Shown here: positions 10,625 to 22,519 of the stretch, in pieces | How the letters are laid out: the number at the start of each line of letters is the position of its first letter | Position numbering within the stretch: the stretch's first letter is position 1 | NCBI GenBank assembly: GCA_950295325.1 | Contig: OX485808.1 | Location: 23,084,527-23,148,526, forward strand | Length of the DNA: 64,000 nt | Direction: 5' to 3' | From: Polytrichum commune | Lineage: Eukaryota > Streptophyta > Polytrichopsida > Polytrichales > Polytrichaceae | Program-made: the position numbers and the translations under genes | The notes under the pieces: generated by a model | The model's database searches: none | What the model saw: the letters and a program-made list of their open reading frames with translations, nothing else | What the model was told of the DNA's origin: nothing

Positions 10625-12678
10625 TGTGAGGCCAAATCCACCACCCTTAAGCGTCCTAGTCCGGGTGATGGCTTTGAGAATCACACGTATCTCTTACAAC
10701 CTTGAACCATGTCCAAAAGAACACATATTGTTTCCACTCATTGTGCTTTATTAATGTTAGCCTCTTGGCTTGTGCTAGAGTTGGCCTTCTCAAGAGTCCA
10801 CCCCGCGGCTTTAGCCACACATGCCCTTAAGGACATTCCCCTCGCTCGTTTAACCTTCACTTCTTTTTTCTTGTCATTACAAGAGTCTTCCACATTCTCC
10901 ATTAATAATGCAAGTGAGTTATTTTGACCGGGAGCTTCAAGTGTTGAAAAACACTTTACTCAACGGCTAAACACACTCATACAAACCCACACGTAGCACA
11001 AACTAGCCTAATGGGTCTAACTACTTAGCCACCCCTAAAATGGTCTAATGTAATCTAGTTTTTTATGTGCTAACACCCACTAATTGGGTGTAGCCTTGCT
11101 AACCCCTAGATATCCTAATGGTGGTTTGTTGCTAAGCCTCGCAACTGCAGTTGGCCACGGCCTCAGCTGCCTAAATAACCAGTAATTCCCAGCTGCAGTT
11201 GGCCAAGGCCTTCAGCTGCCTAAGGTAAACAGTAATCCCAGCTGCAGTTGGCCACGGCCTCAGCTGCAGTTGGCCACGGCCTCAGCTGCCTAAGTAACCA
11301 GTAATTCCCAACTGCAGTTGGCCAAGGCCTTCAGCTGCCTAAGTAAACAGTAATCCCAGCTGCAGTTGGCCACGGCCTCCGTTGCCAAAGTAACCAGTAA
11401 TCCCAGCTGCAGTTGGCCACGGCCTCAGCTGCCAAGGTAAACAGTAATCCCAGCTGCAGTTGGCCACGGCCTCAGCTGCCAAAGTAACCAATAATCCCAG
11501 CTGCAGTTGGCCACGGCCTCAGCTGCCTAAATAACCAGTAATTCCCAGCTGCAGTTGGCCAAGGCCCTCAGCTGCCTAAGTAACCAGTAATTCCCAGCTG
11601 CAGTTGGCCAAGGCCTTCAGCTGCCAAAGTAACCAGTAATCCCAGCTGCAGTTGGCCACGGCCTCAGCTGCCTAAATAACCAGTAATTCCCAGTTGCAGT
11701 TGGCCAAGGCCCTCAGCTGCCTAAGTAACCAGTAATTCCCAGCTGCAATTGGCCAAGGCCTTCAGCTGCCTAAGGTAAACAATAATCCCAGCTGCAGTTG
11801 GCCACGGCCTTCAGCTGCCTAAGGTAAACAATAATCCCAGCTGCAGTTGGCCACGGCCTCAGCTGCCTAAGGTAAACAGTAATCCCAGCTGCAGTTGGCC
11901 AAGGCCTTCAGCTGCCTAAGTAACCAGTAATCCCAGCTGCCTCAAATACCCGAATGGGTAACCCACCTACTAGTTGCACCTTAATACAACCCCCTTCAAT
12001 CACTAACCAAATGTTTTCTAAGTTTCTCTTACTCTTTCCTTTTCTTTGCTCCTAATGAACTAATCTAACACACTAATTCCACTAACTACTAACTAATCGA
12101 CACGTGCAACCTTAAACTCTAAGAGCTCACTCACTTGGGAGGCATTGAGAGGGAGAGTTTAACTAATTAACTTCACTAAAAACTAATAACCCACACACGT
12201 GGCTCAAGCTCTTAAGAGCTTGCTCCCTTGAGAGCGCTTGATGGAGAGAGAGGAAAATGAGAGAGAAACCACCTTAAGTAGCAAAGAGGGAGAGAGGGAG
12301 AGAGGGAGAGAGAGGTGAGGATAGGGTGAGAGGATTAGCACCTCCAATCACAATCCTTTAACCCTCTCCTCCAAAGTAGGGACTAATCCCCATCCACCAA
12401 GCTTCCTTCTTCCTAATCTAACAAAGTGGATCCAAAAGTGGGCATTTAACCCGCGGAGCTCACCTTGCCTCACCTTACCCTTTACTCACATAATCAAGGC
12501 ATCCTCTTATTGAATTCAACCTTGAAATAATCACACAACACATTCTAAAGCCTAAACTTAAATCCAAACCACACTTCACTCTTTTTATGTTTTGTGAATA
12601 ATCATAACACATCAAAGTCAAACTAAAATTGGTTTCGAAGAGTTAATCACCACATGTGGGCACCATTTTGGGCTCACA
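10625..12678 (-). mobile_element. Solo LTR (2054 bp), flanked by GGCCC
   Basis: The block starts TGTGAGGCCAAA and ends TTTTGGGCTCACA. It is in reverse orientation, because the complement of its right end (TGTGAGCCCAAAATGGTGCC) matches the start of the intact gypsy LTR at 48403, and the complement of its left end matches the gypsy LTR end (GACGCTTAAGGGTG...GGCCTCACA). GGCCC is duplicated at 10620-10624 and 12679-12683. No internal region remains, so it is a recombination product of a full element. It contains a 49-bp minisatellite. Confidence 0.9.
11143..11940. repeat. Minisatellite of about 49 bp inside the solo LTR
   Basis: About 16 copies of a unit of roughly 48-50 bp: CAGCTGCAGTTGGCCACGGC, then CTCAGCTGCCTAAGTAACCA and GTAATCC. 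Variants swap 'cacggcc' for 'aaggcctt' and 'aaccag' for 'aaacag' in recurring combinations, which suggests higher-order units of about two monomers. The unit is rich in CAGCTG and GGCC palindromes. Confidence 0.95.
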
Positions 12679-12862
12679 GGCCCACTTCCACTGGTATTTC
12701 TCCACCTATCTTGGCGGTCATCCTTGGCCACACCATTAGGCAACACTCTTATGCCAAATGATCTCCAACCTTGAGGCAATGGAAAACTTGTGTAGAATCC
12801 CTACCATGTTGTCGACACTAGTTTCCTCTGCCCTAACTGTAAACAATGTATCGTCAACATAT
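12679..12862 (-). pseudogene. LINE reverse transcriptase, YVDD piece between two solo LTRs
   Basis: On the minus strand this 184-bp island reads YVDDTLFTV, then 'DNMVGILHKFSIASRLEI' and 'WHKS', the part that follows SQY in this LINE family. It is bounded by CATAT on the right (duplicated at 14664) and GGCCC on the left (duplicated at 10620). It therefore proves that the two flanking LTRs are separate insertions. Confidence 0.85.
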
Positions 12863-14663
12863 TGTGAACCCAAAGTCGTGTGCCCACATGTGTGTTAACC
12901 TTAGAAATCATTAGAACTTAGATCTTGAATTTTATTTATTGTGAAAAAAACATAAAAAGAGTGGGCTTTGGGTTTGTTTGCAATATTAGGCTTTAGGCTT
13001 AGGATTAGGCACTAGAGTTTTTAGCTTTGGTAATATTGATGGAGATCAATCATGAGTTAAGTGTTAGGCTTGTAGGTTATTGGTCGGACCTTGTAGGGTG
13101 GGTTTAAGGGCACCGAATTGGGATAGGAAGGTGTCCATTCAAGGGTATGGGCACTATTCGCCCTAGAGATTTCCGAGACATCAGACTATTTTCGGTTGGG
13201 AGGCTGCATGCCAGCCTCTCTCTCTCGGTTGGTGCTATTTTCTGTTACGGGGAAGCGGAGGTTGGAGCCTCAGGGGCAGAGCCTTGTGGTGTGAATCCAC
13301 GAAGGCGGCTGGGCCATCTGAGCCCTGGAGGTAGGCTTGTACATTGCGCCACTGAAGTGAGGACAATCAACTTCGGCCAGCAAACACATATCACAACCAT
13401 CAGTTGGTTCCCTGGTTCACAAGGGTGAGGGATGTGAGCCAAGGTGGGTGATCACTAGGATTCGGCGAACCCCTTCATGAGGTGAAGCCAGCAGCGCCAT
13501 AGCTGTCAGTCTGAAGTGGCTTGGATCGACGAGGCCAGCCGAGGAAGAAGCATTTTTGAACTGTCTACGGGCATAAAAGTTGTAAGTCATATCCTGTATT
13601 CATTTGGTTGATGATGAAGGGTTGGTCGTGTTGGGATTACCCATAATGCGGCAGAGCGAGGGCACTGAAGTATTATGAATGGGTGGAGAGTGCTGGGATA
13701 ACTCAAAGTGAAGGCAGGAGATAACTAAGATAAATCATTCCGAAGCAAAGGGGTCGAATTAGCAGGGCGGGTTCAATACTTGCTGGACAGGTGATGAATA
13801 ATCCCATGTTTCCATGGGCGCACATTGAGAAGAATGTGTGCTGCCACACAAAGGAGGTAACTTCAGAAGTGGGTTGAGTCAAGCAAGATGGCAGCCAGAG
13901 GCTGGGGGAATCTGAACTCACCACCCTCGATAGGTTGGAGTACATTCGAGAGGCAGCAATTACAATTACCAGCAAGTGAGAGAAGGATGTGGGTGAGTGA
14001 AGTCACTGGTGAGGAAGGTTCCAGGCTTCCTGGTCGGGAGATGGGTATCTCACTGCACTGAGACTCTGTGATTCAAGGCAGAGGAAGGCAGTTGGGAGGT
14101 GAGAGAAGTCGTAAGGTTGCTGGAGTCTGCAACCAAGCAGACGAGGAGGTATGCTGGACCGAACCGTCTTTGCTGGACATGACGGGGAGTGACGGGTGTT
14201 GACAAGCGTTGATGGGTGGAGACGGGTGTTGACTGGATTCCAACAAGGACCGACAGTTGATTAATGGGCAGCTGGTCCGAGCCAAGACTTCAAGCATTTA
14301 CCTAGGTTCATTAGTAGTGTAGGATTAGGGTAGGACCAACTTAAGTGGCTGCATTGAATTAGATTAGTAGCTCACGGTTATGTGAGCAAAGTAGTTGATG
14401 AGTGTGTGGTAAGTGTGATTATCGAATTATGGCTCTGTTAGTTTTGGAAAGAGATTGTGTGTGTTAGGTGATCACAAGGTGCTAGAGTGTTTGTGAACAC
14501 TGATTACCTTGTGCTCTCTGAATAAAAGTTGTGGGTTTTATAATGGTGGTCAGTGGAATGAGTGTGGCTCAATGATTCCAGTTAGACATAGTACTTAGGT
14601 GCATGTTAGCCTTAGTTCCCACCCGGACTAGGACGCATAAAGGGTGAGGGTTTAGGGCTGACA
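12863..14663 (+). mobile_element. Solo LTR (1801 bp), flanked by CATAT
   Basis: It starts TGTGAACCCAAAG...GTGCCCACATG and ends GGACTAGGACGCATAAAGGG...GGGCTGACA, the same terminal words as the other two LTR families here, but the interior is unrelated by eye. CATAT is duplicated at 12858-12862 and 14664-14668. Removing it with one CATAT joins the LINE reading SQY-VDD. A minisatellite-like run of GACGGGTGTTGA words lies at 14180-14235. Confidence 0.9.
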
Positions 14664-15508
14664 CATATTGACTAACAATTTGTGAATTACATTGGGGGAG
14701 GCCAATGCCTTTGAGGTTACCGGTTCTCATTTTCTATTCAACTGATGCTTTAAGTGCCTCTACTGTGATGATGAATACATAGAGGGCTAAAGGGCACCCC
14801 TGGCGGATTCCTTTATGGAGTTCAAAAGGCTCGGTCGCTTGGTTGTTAATATTGACTTAGACCGTTGAGTCATAAAATAACAATCTAATCATTTTGATGA
14901 AGGAGTTTGGGATTCCCAACTTCCCCATAACTTGGAACATAAATGCCCAATCTACTCTACCATATGCTTTGCTAAAGTTGAGTCTAAAGAAGGTAGACTC
15001 TTGGCATGACTCTTTTGCCCATTGAATTGATTCATGTGTAAGTAAAATATCGTCTAAAAATGAATCGAAGTGGGAGAAACATAGTTTGGTTGCTATCATT
15101 TACCTCCACCAGTAATGGTTGTGATCTTTGTTGTAAGGCTTTGGCAAAGATCTTGTAGGTGGTGTCGAGAAGCGTGATTGATCGCCAGTTGGTTAATCTC
15201 GAACAGTCTCCTTCTTTGAAAATAATCGCAATAAGTCCATGTGTTACCCCTTTTGGAAACTTGTCTTGTGCCAAAGATTCATTCACCATTGTTGTGAAGT
15301 CTCTGCTCATAAAGCTCTAGTAAGTTTGGAAGAACTCGGTCGTCAACCCATCTGGGCTAGGGTTTTTTCCTTTTGCAAGTGTCTGGACCACTTTGGTGAG
15401 TTCCACTTCCGTGAGTGGTGCTTCCAATACCTTCAATGCAGCTTGTCGCAACCCTTGCTAGCCCCCTTAATAATCTTGCCAATTTTCATTTCTAGCAAAG
15501 GTTACGAG
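14664..15508 (-). pseudogene. LINE reverse transcriptase, fingers and palm
   Basis: The minus-strand frames read 'APLTEVELTKVVQTLAKGK', 'GLIAIIFKEGDCSRLTNWR', 'ITLLDTTYKIFAKALQ', then LNFSKAYGRVDW. In active LINEs the last motif is LDFSKAYDRVDW, so both aspartates of motif A are lost (to N and G). Next come 'GIRQGCPLAPYVFI' and 'GLPQ', ending at SQY at the target site of the 1.8-kb LTR. Several stops interrupt it. The enzyme would be inactive. Confidence 0.85.
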
Positions 15509-16417
15509 TGCTAACCCTTCGCATTCCGCCATGCTAATGGTTAGCTCCTCCTACCCCGGACCTTATAGTTCATAGGAGGGGAACCAACCCTCCTACTTTG
15601 CTTTCGGGACTCACCCCTTGATCGGTAACCAATTCTTGGATGTGGACTTCCATCCATGGAAGTCCAATCTTATGTTGATCATTGCATTGCCGGAGCAACA
15701 CTACAACAACCCGAAGCATACTAGGCAACTATGGCCTCAAATTGGGCCAATGCCCATGGAGGCTGTGCCGTTTGGCCTCGGGTGGGTGAGGCCACACCAC
15801 CTCACCCATATAAGCCTCTAGGACTCTACGCGGGGCCCCTACCCCACCGTCAAGAAACCTCTTGTCTCTCTACCAAGACTTGGGGCCAAGTAGACATTTT
15901 CCTTTAGCCGCTGGGCCTAGAAGCCCCCAGCAGCTTCAGACCATCATAACTTCCTTGTATGATGTCTGATGCTAACAAGAAACCACTCCATCTTCATTTG
16001 CGCTTCACGTAGATGCCGATGGACTCCTCACTTGTCCCATTCAGGCAAGTATTCACAAAGTTATGGCTGCTTGAACCTTGGCAGTCCCGGGAATCACTCC
16101 CAGGCACTGCTGTACCAGGGCGCTGTCCCATGACAGTGCCCACTCAAATTGCCATAACTCCTAGCTCACACCTCTGATTGAGGTGTTCTTGAGCATTCTA
16201 GATTCTACACGCCACAAGCTACGCATAGCTCATGGCCTTACCCTCATGCCTCCTAGTCTTTGTGGGTGAGAGGCGTTTCCAACGCCCGGGGCCCTCACCC
16301 ACACTAGGATCACTCAGGCCCTCTCATCAACGGCGCCACAAGTCCCGGGTTTCACTCCGGGGTCCCCCTTGTGCCCATGGTGTTGCGGGCACTTCTCATG
16401 GAGTGGTGCGCGACACA
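15509..16417 (+). mobile_element. Probable solo LTR (909 bp)
   Basis: TGCTAACCC...GCGACACA has TG/CA ends. It is flanked by ACGAG (15504-15508) and ACTAG (16418-16422), a 5-bp duplication with one mismatch. Taking it out joins the LINE frame as 'SKFSL-VTFARNENWQDY'. A TATA-like CATATAAG near 15807 suggests plus orientation, which is a weak cue. It is GC-richer than the LINE around it. Family unknown; not obviously related to the TGTGAGCCC LTRs. Confidence 0.75.
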
Positions 16418-17233
16418 ACTAGTGAAAATTTACTTGGTACGTACCTTAGGAGTTCTTCCTCATACTCCCTTCGATTTTCGTTAAGGGTCGGGCGTGCATA
16501 TAGTCTAGAGTAGAAATAGTTGCAAACTTTTGCAAAGTCCGCACTCGAGGATACAACAATGTCATCTTCATCATAGAATTATGTAATAAGTCCTCCCAGG
16601 ATTTATTCAACATGTTTATTCATTATGTCCCAGGATTGCGTCCATCGGGTTCGAGACCAGATTCTTTGTCCATCTTCTTTCCTATCCGCTAAGTGTTCTA
16701 GTTGAGCCCTAAGCTCCTTAATATGGGCATTTGCTGCTTCCTTGGTCGTATCATATTGCATAATAATTTGCCAAAATGCAAGACATTTCCATAGTTTAGT
16801 CTCTTCCAATCTAGATTCGGTTGCTTTTGCTAGAAAATTTTGTTTGTAGTACCTCACTGTTTTCCCCAAGTTAGTGAAGAACGATAATTTATATATATTT
16901 ATATATATTATTATTATTTTAATTTTAATTTTAATTTTTTTTGGGGGGGGGGCAAAGGCTTTTGATATTGCTTTAATCGGATCCTTGGCCTCTTGAAGAA
17001 ATCTAGCATTGGCTTTCCATGAGGAACCACTTGAGGCACTATTGCTAAGATTCATTCGAAAGGAGATTGGATGGTGGTCGGAGAACGTTGAATCACCCAA
17101 GATTTTATAGTGCATAATATGAGAAGATGGGTTTTGAATAGAGTTGGAAAAGGAGTAGAATATGTCCAGTCTAGCAAGAATCCTAGTACCGTCCTCCCTG
17201 AGGTTGTCCGATGAGTATACATGAGCATCGTCT
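16418..17233 (-). pseudogene. LINE endonuclease C-terminal piece and linker
   Basis: It begins in frame with the piece beyond the MULE (SRDDA joined to HVYSSDNLR), followed by DGTRILARLD and the endonuclease hallmark SDHHPI near 17080. The linker contains an AT-rich expansion (about 16873-16942, coding KIKIKI/IIIYI) and a G run. The last readable part, 'NENRREYEEELLRYVPSKFS', runs to the target site of the 909-bp LTR. Confidence 0.8.
17224..17233. repeat. Target-site duplication, left (MULE)
   Basis: AGCATCGTCT, identical to 26777-26786. It lies inside the LINE endonuclease codons for RDDA. Confidence 0.9.
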
Positions 17234-17343
17234 GGGGAGGGCGAACCGACAAGTACACTGGTACCTTTTCGGATGATTGCAGTGGATGGTGCCATCCAAT
17301 TCTCATCCACTTCCCAACCCAAGTGGACTTAACCATGGTTAAG
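17234..17343 (+). repeat. MULE left terminal inverted repeat, with palindrome
   Basis: The first 34 bp match the opposite end clearly; weaker similarity (TCATCCA, AAGTGG, TTAACC words) continues to about 110 bp. The inner edge is a perfect 16-bp palindrome, CTTAACCATGGTTAAG, at 17328-17343. Confidence 0.75.
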
Positions 17344-17776
17344 AGTTGGAGTAGACAAAACACTCTAGCTTTTTTTGGCATGTGTTAAAATAACTATATT
17401 GGAGCATATCTTTTTGGCTCCACTTGCCATGATGCCGACTTTTATTATTATAGCTTAAAAGTAGGAAGGAATGCCACATGACAACTAAAATTAGTCTATA
17501 TTGAAAAAAACTTAAATGGATTAGGGTTTGGAATTTCAAAATGGGTGGTGTCCATGCCTCTAATTGAAGATATGTTAATGTGCTCATCTTTTATAGTGTG
17601 GGGATCCTAGATACTAAATCCTTAGAGTTTAGGGGTACATATAAGAATGAGAAGCTCTACATTTCAATTGCAAATGGGATTGTCAATTGTAGCTTCATTC
17701 AAGCTTTTCACAAGGTATGCTTCACTAATTACAACTTTGAAATTCTAATTATTTCTTCATTTGTATTAACATGTAG

Positions 17777-18419
17777 TTTGTGATGTATTTGTGGGTGCAT
17801 GATGGGTATTGCAACTAATTCGAGAAAATAAGTCAGATAGCAATACCCATCGCAAACCAAACAGTGATACAATTCCATTTTTTCCTTGGTTTAACAGTGA
17901 TACAATTCCAATTCTTCCCTGGTTCGTGATGGATATTGCACCAACCAAAATTCATGATGTATCATTTCGGTGCGTGATGGGTATTGAATCTAATTTGAGA
18001 AAATAAATCAAATATACAATACCCATCACATACCAAACAGTGATACAATTCCATTTTTTTCTTTGGTTTGACAGTGATACAATTCCAAATCTTCCCTGGT
18101 TCGTGATGGATATTGCACCAACCAAAATTTATGATGTATCATTTCGGTGCGTGATGGGTATTGAATCTAATTTGAGAAAATAAATCAAATATACAATACC
18201 CATCACATACCAAACAGTGATACAATTCCATTTTTTTCTTTGGTTTGACAGTGATACAATTCCAAATCTTCCCTGGTTCGTGATGGATATTGCACCAACC
18301 AAAATTTATGATGTATCATTTCGGTGCGTGATGGGTATTGAATCTAATTTGAGAAAATAAATAAAATATACAATACCCATCGCATACCAAACAGTGATAC
18401 AATTCCCACTTGATACAAT
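17777..18419. repeat. 177-bp tandem array upstream of the transposase gene
   Basis: About 3.6 units with spacing 175, 177 and 177 bp, measured between GATGGGTATTG words at 17799, 17974, 18151 and 18328. Each unit holds GATGGGTATTG facing CAATACCCATC, plus CAGTGATACAATTCC twice. The array ends about 170 bp before the transposase start. It may hold transposase binding sites or the promoter. Confidence 0.9.
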
Positions 18420-18586
18420 TCAATCCATTATGAATTCAAAATTACGTAGGGATGGGTCTTGAACTTGTCATTTTATTATTTTGCGGGATTTTCATTCTTT
18501 ACTTACACAAGATATATCTTTATTTGTATATTCATGCGTAATGGGTTTAGGCTTACGTAATTATTTTATTGTATGTAGGGGCCAAC

Positions 18587-21118
18587 ATGCCAAGGAAGCC
18601 GAAACCTTCTATCACTGCACAACAACCCAAACTAGGGCCAATATCTTTTCAAGATATTCAATGGACAGCAAAGACAAGGAAAGGATTTGGCAAGACATTA
18701 ACCATCATGGCGGCATATCTTCCTTTGGATAGAATTGAAGACTTCATAGCTGGCCAGACATGTGCAGATGGCTCTACTGTTGAATGGATTGTTGCTGCCA
18801 GGGTTCGTGGAGTACCAGTGGGAAGACCTCAAATTGATTCATACATTGAGCATGTTCACTATCAATGTGCATTTGGACCGAAAGATTACACGGGAGATCC
18901 TCAACACCCTCACTCAAAAAAACGTGGATGCATTGCTAAGTTTTCCATCAAACAACTTCTTTTGTTTCCAGATATAGTTGAAGTTGCCTACTACCATGTT
19001 GACCATACAAGGGAAGATGGATCACCTGCCCATGGATTGGAGGACAAGCTCTCAATAGGGAGGAAGTCGGCTTACCAACCCCGGATGTCAAAAGAATTGA
19101 AGACATGGGTGAAAACACAATTGGGTAAGGGGTTCACTGCTAAACAAGTTTACGAAGAGCACAGACAGAATTGGATTAAACGGAGGAAGATGAAATGCCC
19201 AGACGTGCGTGATGACTTTGTTCAGCTTAAGGATATTGCTTACTATGAGAGTAGATTGAAGATGGGCGTATGACGCCGCCATCATAATGACTTTGATAGT
19301 GTGAAGATGTGGGCTTTAGAGCACCCAGATGACGTTTTCATTTGGCACGAAAAAGATGATGTCATAGATTTGCCTTTCATTTTAGGTATACAAACACCAT
19401 GGCAAAAAGAGATCATGCTCAGGTATGGACATAATGGTGCCATTGCAATGGACGCAACTTTTGGGACCAATGTATCGAAGTATCCATTATTTTCATTGTT
19501 AGTATTTGATGACTGGAGGAATGGTATTCCCGTGGCTTGGGTTCTCACAAGCCGAATGACAGAAGAAGATCTAGTCATGTGGTTGGAGCCACTACGAAGG
19601 CACCTCCAACAACATAAGGAGGATTTTCTTCCCTCATGCTTCATTGTTGATGATGCAGACTACCAAAGGAATTCAATTAAGCGAGCGTGGCCTGAAGACG
19701 AGGTTCCCATCTACTTATGTTCTTTTCATGTTTTAAGGAATTGGAAAAACCATATTTGGACAAAAGTACCTAATTTGGGTACTTTGAGGGACCTTGTTTA
19801 CAAACAACTGCATTCTTTCATGTACCTTCCTATTGAGTACAAAGAGAGCGAAGAAGATTTTTTGAAGCGTGCTCGCACAATTAGGGAAGGTTTATTCAAC
19901 TTTCTATATGTGGAGAAAATGGAACAGTTTATCAATGTACACTACGACCATCAAAGTGAGTATTTATTGCTACTCTATTTTAATTTTTTGTTAATTTTAT
20001 GATGTATTTTATAGCATTCTATCATATTCTTTATCAAAATATTATTTCATTTAAATATTATTATAATATTTGATAATCTTTCCTAATTCATGTCTTTTTA
20101 TAATTTATATTTTGTAGATATGTATCTTGTGGGCCACCGTCGGAATCCGCATTCAAACCAAGATACACAAGCAAGTATTGAGTCTTACCATGCAGCTCTG
20201 AAACGTTGGATGAAGATTGACAACCATCAACTTCGAGGTCGTCGAATGGATTTTTTGGTGTGGCGTTTGACTACTCCTGTAGTTACACACTACATGTACA
20301 ATCACGGGAGGAAATTGAATGGGTTTGTTCTCAACAAGCGGGTAGAGAAGATCGTAGCTAGTGGCATTATTAAAGCAAAGACCATTCCGTTGGAGGACAT
20401 CCGTCGCCATGAAACAATTTTGGGTGGATGGCAGGTACAATCACAAACCGCTCCAGGTCGTTGGTACGATATTGTTGAACCCTACACCTCGTATGCTTCG
20501 TGCTCTTGTGAGTGGTGTATTAGAGGGAATATGTGTAAACACCAACTTGCCGTCATTAAGGCATCCACTGATATTCCATGGGGTGTTATGTTAGAATTTC
20601 TTGGTACTTATTATGGATCCCTTCGAGGTGGACTTGGAACTATGTTTGAATTGAGTATACCAATAGGTCCATTTGAAAACGGTCATATACGTGATTGTCA
20701 AGATAACATAGACAACAGTGATGATTTTATGGAAGACAAAGAAGATGATATAGAAGATATCACAAATATTGGTGGAGATACACATTGTACTCCTATGGAA
20801 CCTTTAAGACAAACTCAACCATCCATTGAAGGATGTCTTTTGGCTATTCAAAAATTACAAGAGGATGCTAGAGAAGAAGCCGAAGGAGGTGGTATTCTAC
20901 TTGTACAATACTTGCAAGCAATGATGACCAAGACTGTTACAGATCTTAAGCGAATTCGGGGACAAATTGAAGCTGACAATTTACACCCTCAATCGGTCTT
21001 TCAGGTAGTGGACGATGGTTTAGGAAATTCCATTGTACGGAAAAAAGATTTTCGTGAGCAAGCAATGCTCGCGATGTCTTCTCAAAGGAAGAGAAACCGT
21101 AGTTCTTTAGATGTATAG
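18587..21118 (+). pseudogene. MULE transposase gene, two exons, one premature TGA
   Basis: Mutator-type transposase, which would cut and join element ends in the nucleus. Exon 1 is 18587-19955, the intron 19956-20117 (AAA|GTGAGT ... TTTGTAG|AT), exon 2 20118-21118; joined length 790 codons including the stop. Catalytic residues are visible: D in AMDATFG (19451), D in FIVDDADYQ (19649), CSFHVLRNW, and E in QASIESYHAALK (20180, exon 2). A SWIM zinc finger CSCEWC...CKH lies near 20500-20550. The tail is acidic, then basic. One in-frame TGA at 19271-19273, next to CGC codons, probably came from CGA by CpG decay; the frame is otherwise open. The ATG at 18587 was chosen because TTATTTTATTGTATGTAG just before it looks like an intron acceptor, so a 5' leader exon is likely. 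Confidence 0.88.
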
Positions 21119-21750
21119 GATGTTTTTGTTCTATGACAAAATGTGAATCAACATTGATATAAATTTTTAGCTTATTTTGGTTCACTATGGGCATGCCCTT
21201 CTCCTTTTAGTTTAATATTCTTTGCTTATCCTTCTTGTTCCTTCTTACATTTTGTATTTTATGGATATTTTTTCCATCTATTCTTGCTCCATATCCATTA
21301 TATTCAAATAAGGGCCTTTCATTGATAGTAACCAAGGGTTGTAAGAAAAAATGATTTCCTTGTTGCAGAGCTATGACAAAGAATAATCCACATCGCTTTA
21401 AAAAATATCATACTACATGATATAATGTAAAGATGATGGTACTTGTCATTTTGTTAAGATAGTCTTTGTTACATGATATAATGTTAAAGATGATGGTCCT
21501 TGTCATTTTGTTCTTTGATACAATCAATCTTACTTTTGGAGACTTAGTGTGGAGCAAAGCAAAATTGCCATTTGTAATTCAATCAATGGAACTATATAAA
21601 AAGATATTGGTCGTGGCCCTTAATTAAGCTTAAGATAGATGTACTAGTTTTTGTTGCACTAAGAAGAATACACCATTTATGGTATTTAGTGTCACATGCC
21701 TAATAGTGTCACATATTATCAATGAAATGCATAACAAACTTTGATTTAAG

Positions 21751-22290
21751 CAATATCCATCATAAACCAGGAAATGAAATAAAATTATATCACTGTCTTG
21801 TTCGTAAAGGATATTGCATGTTTGTCTTACTTTTCAAAAATAAATGCAATACCCATCATCAACCGGATTTTTTAGGAATTCTATCACTGTTTTATTCGCG
21901 ATGGGTATTGCATCTTTGTCTTACTTTTCAGAAATAAATGCAATACCCATCATCAACCGGATTTTTTAGGAATTCTATCACTGTTTTGTTCGCGATGGGT
22001 ATTGTATCTTTGACTTATTTTTCAAAAATAAAGGCAATACCCATCATCAACCGGGATTTTTTTAGGAATTCTATCACTGTTTTGTTCGCGATGGGTATTG
22101 CTTATTTGACTTATTTTTCAAAAGTAGAGGCAACGCCTATCACCAAACGGATTTTTTCGGAATTGTATCACTGTCTTATTTACGATGGGTATTGCATATT
22201 GGGTTTAGGGTTGAAAACTATAAGCAAGACTCATTATAAATCGAAAACAATTTGAAATTGTATCACTATTTGATACACGACGAGTATTGC
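21751..22290. repeat. 95-bp tandem array downstream of the transposase gene
   Basis: About five units with spacing 94-96 bp (GATGGGTATTG words at 21899, 21993, 22089 and 22183, plus diverged outer copies). Read in complement, a unit gives CAATACCCATCGCGAACAAA and CAGTGATAGAATTCC, almost the same as CAATACCCATCGCAAACCAA and CAGTGATACAATTCC in the left array. The arrays are therefore inverted relatives flanking the transposase gene. Confidence 0.88.
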
Positions 22291-22519
22291 AAAAAATTTA
22301 AAATGTTTAGTTAAACAAGTTTATATGAAAGTATACATTACAAAAACAATTCATTGATTGAAAAAAAAAAATTACATATGAAAGGTAATATATGGAAGAA
22401 TGCTAAATTCTAAATCCTCATATTGACAAAAAGTATAAAAACTCTTTCATAATCACTCAAAAAAATGTGATTATGAAGAACTTACACACATTTGGATTCC
22501 TATGAATATCTCTACATCA

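Noticed and set aside
10625-14665. One 4-kb insertion with inverted ends (TGTGAGGCC ... GGCTGACACA)
   Set aside because: A LINE island with YVDD at 12679-12862 and two different TSDs show two solo LTRs in opposite orientation.
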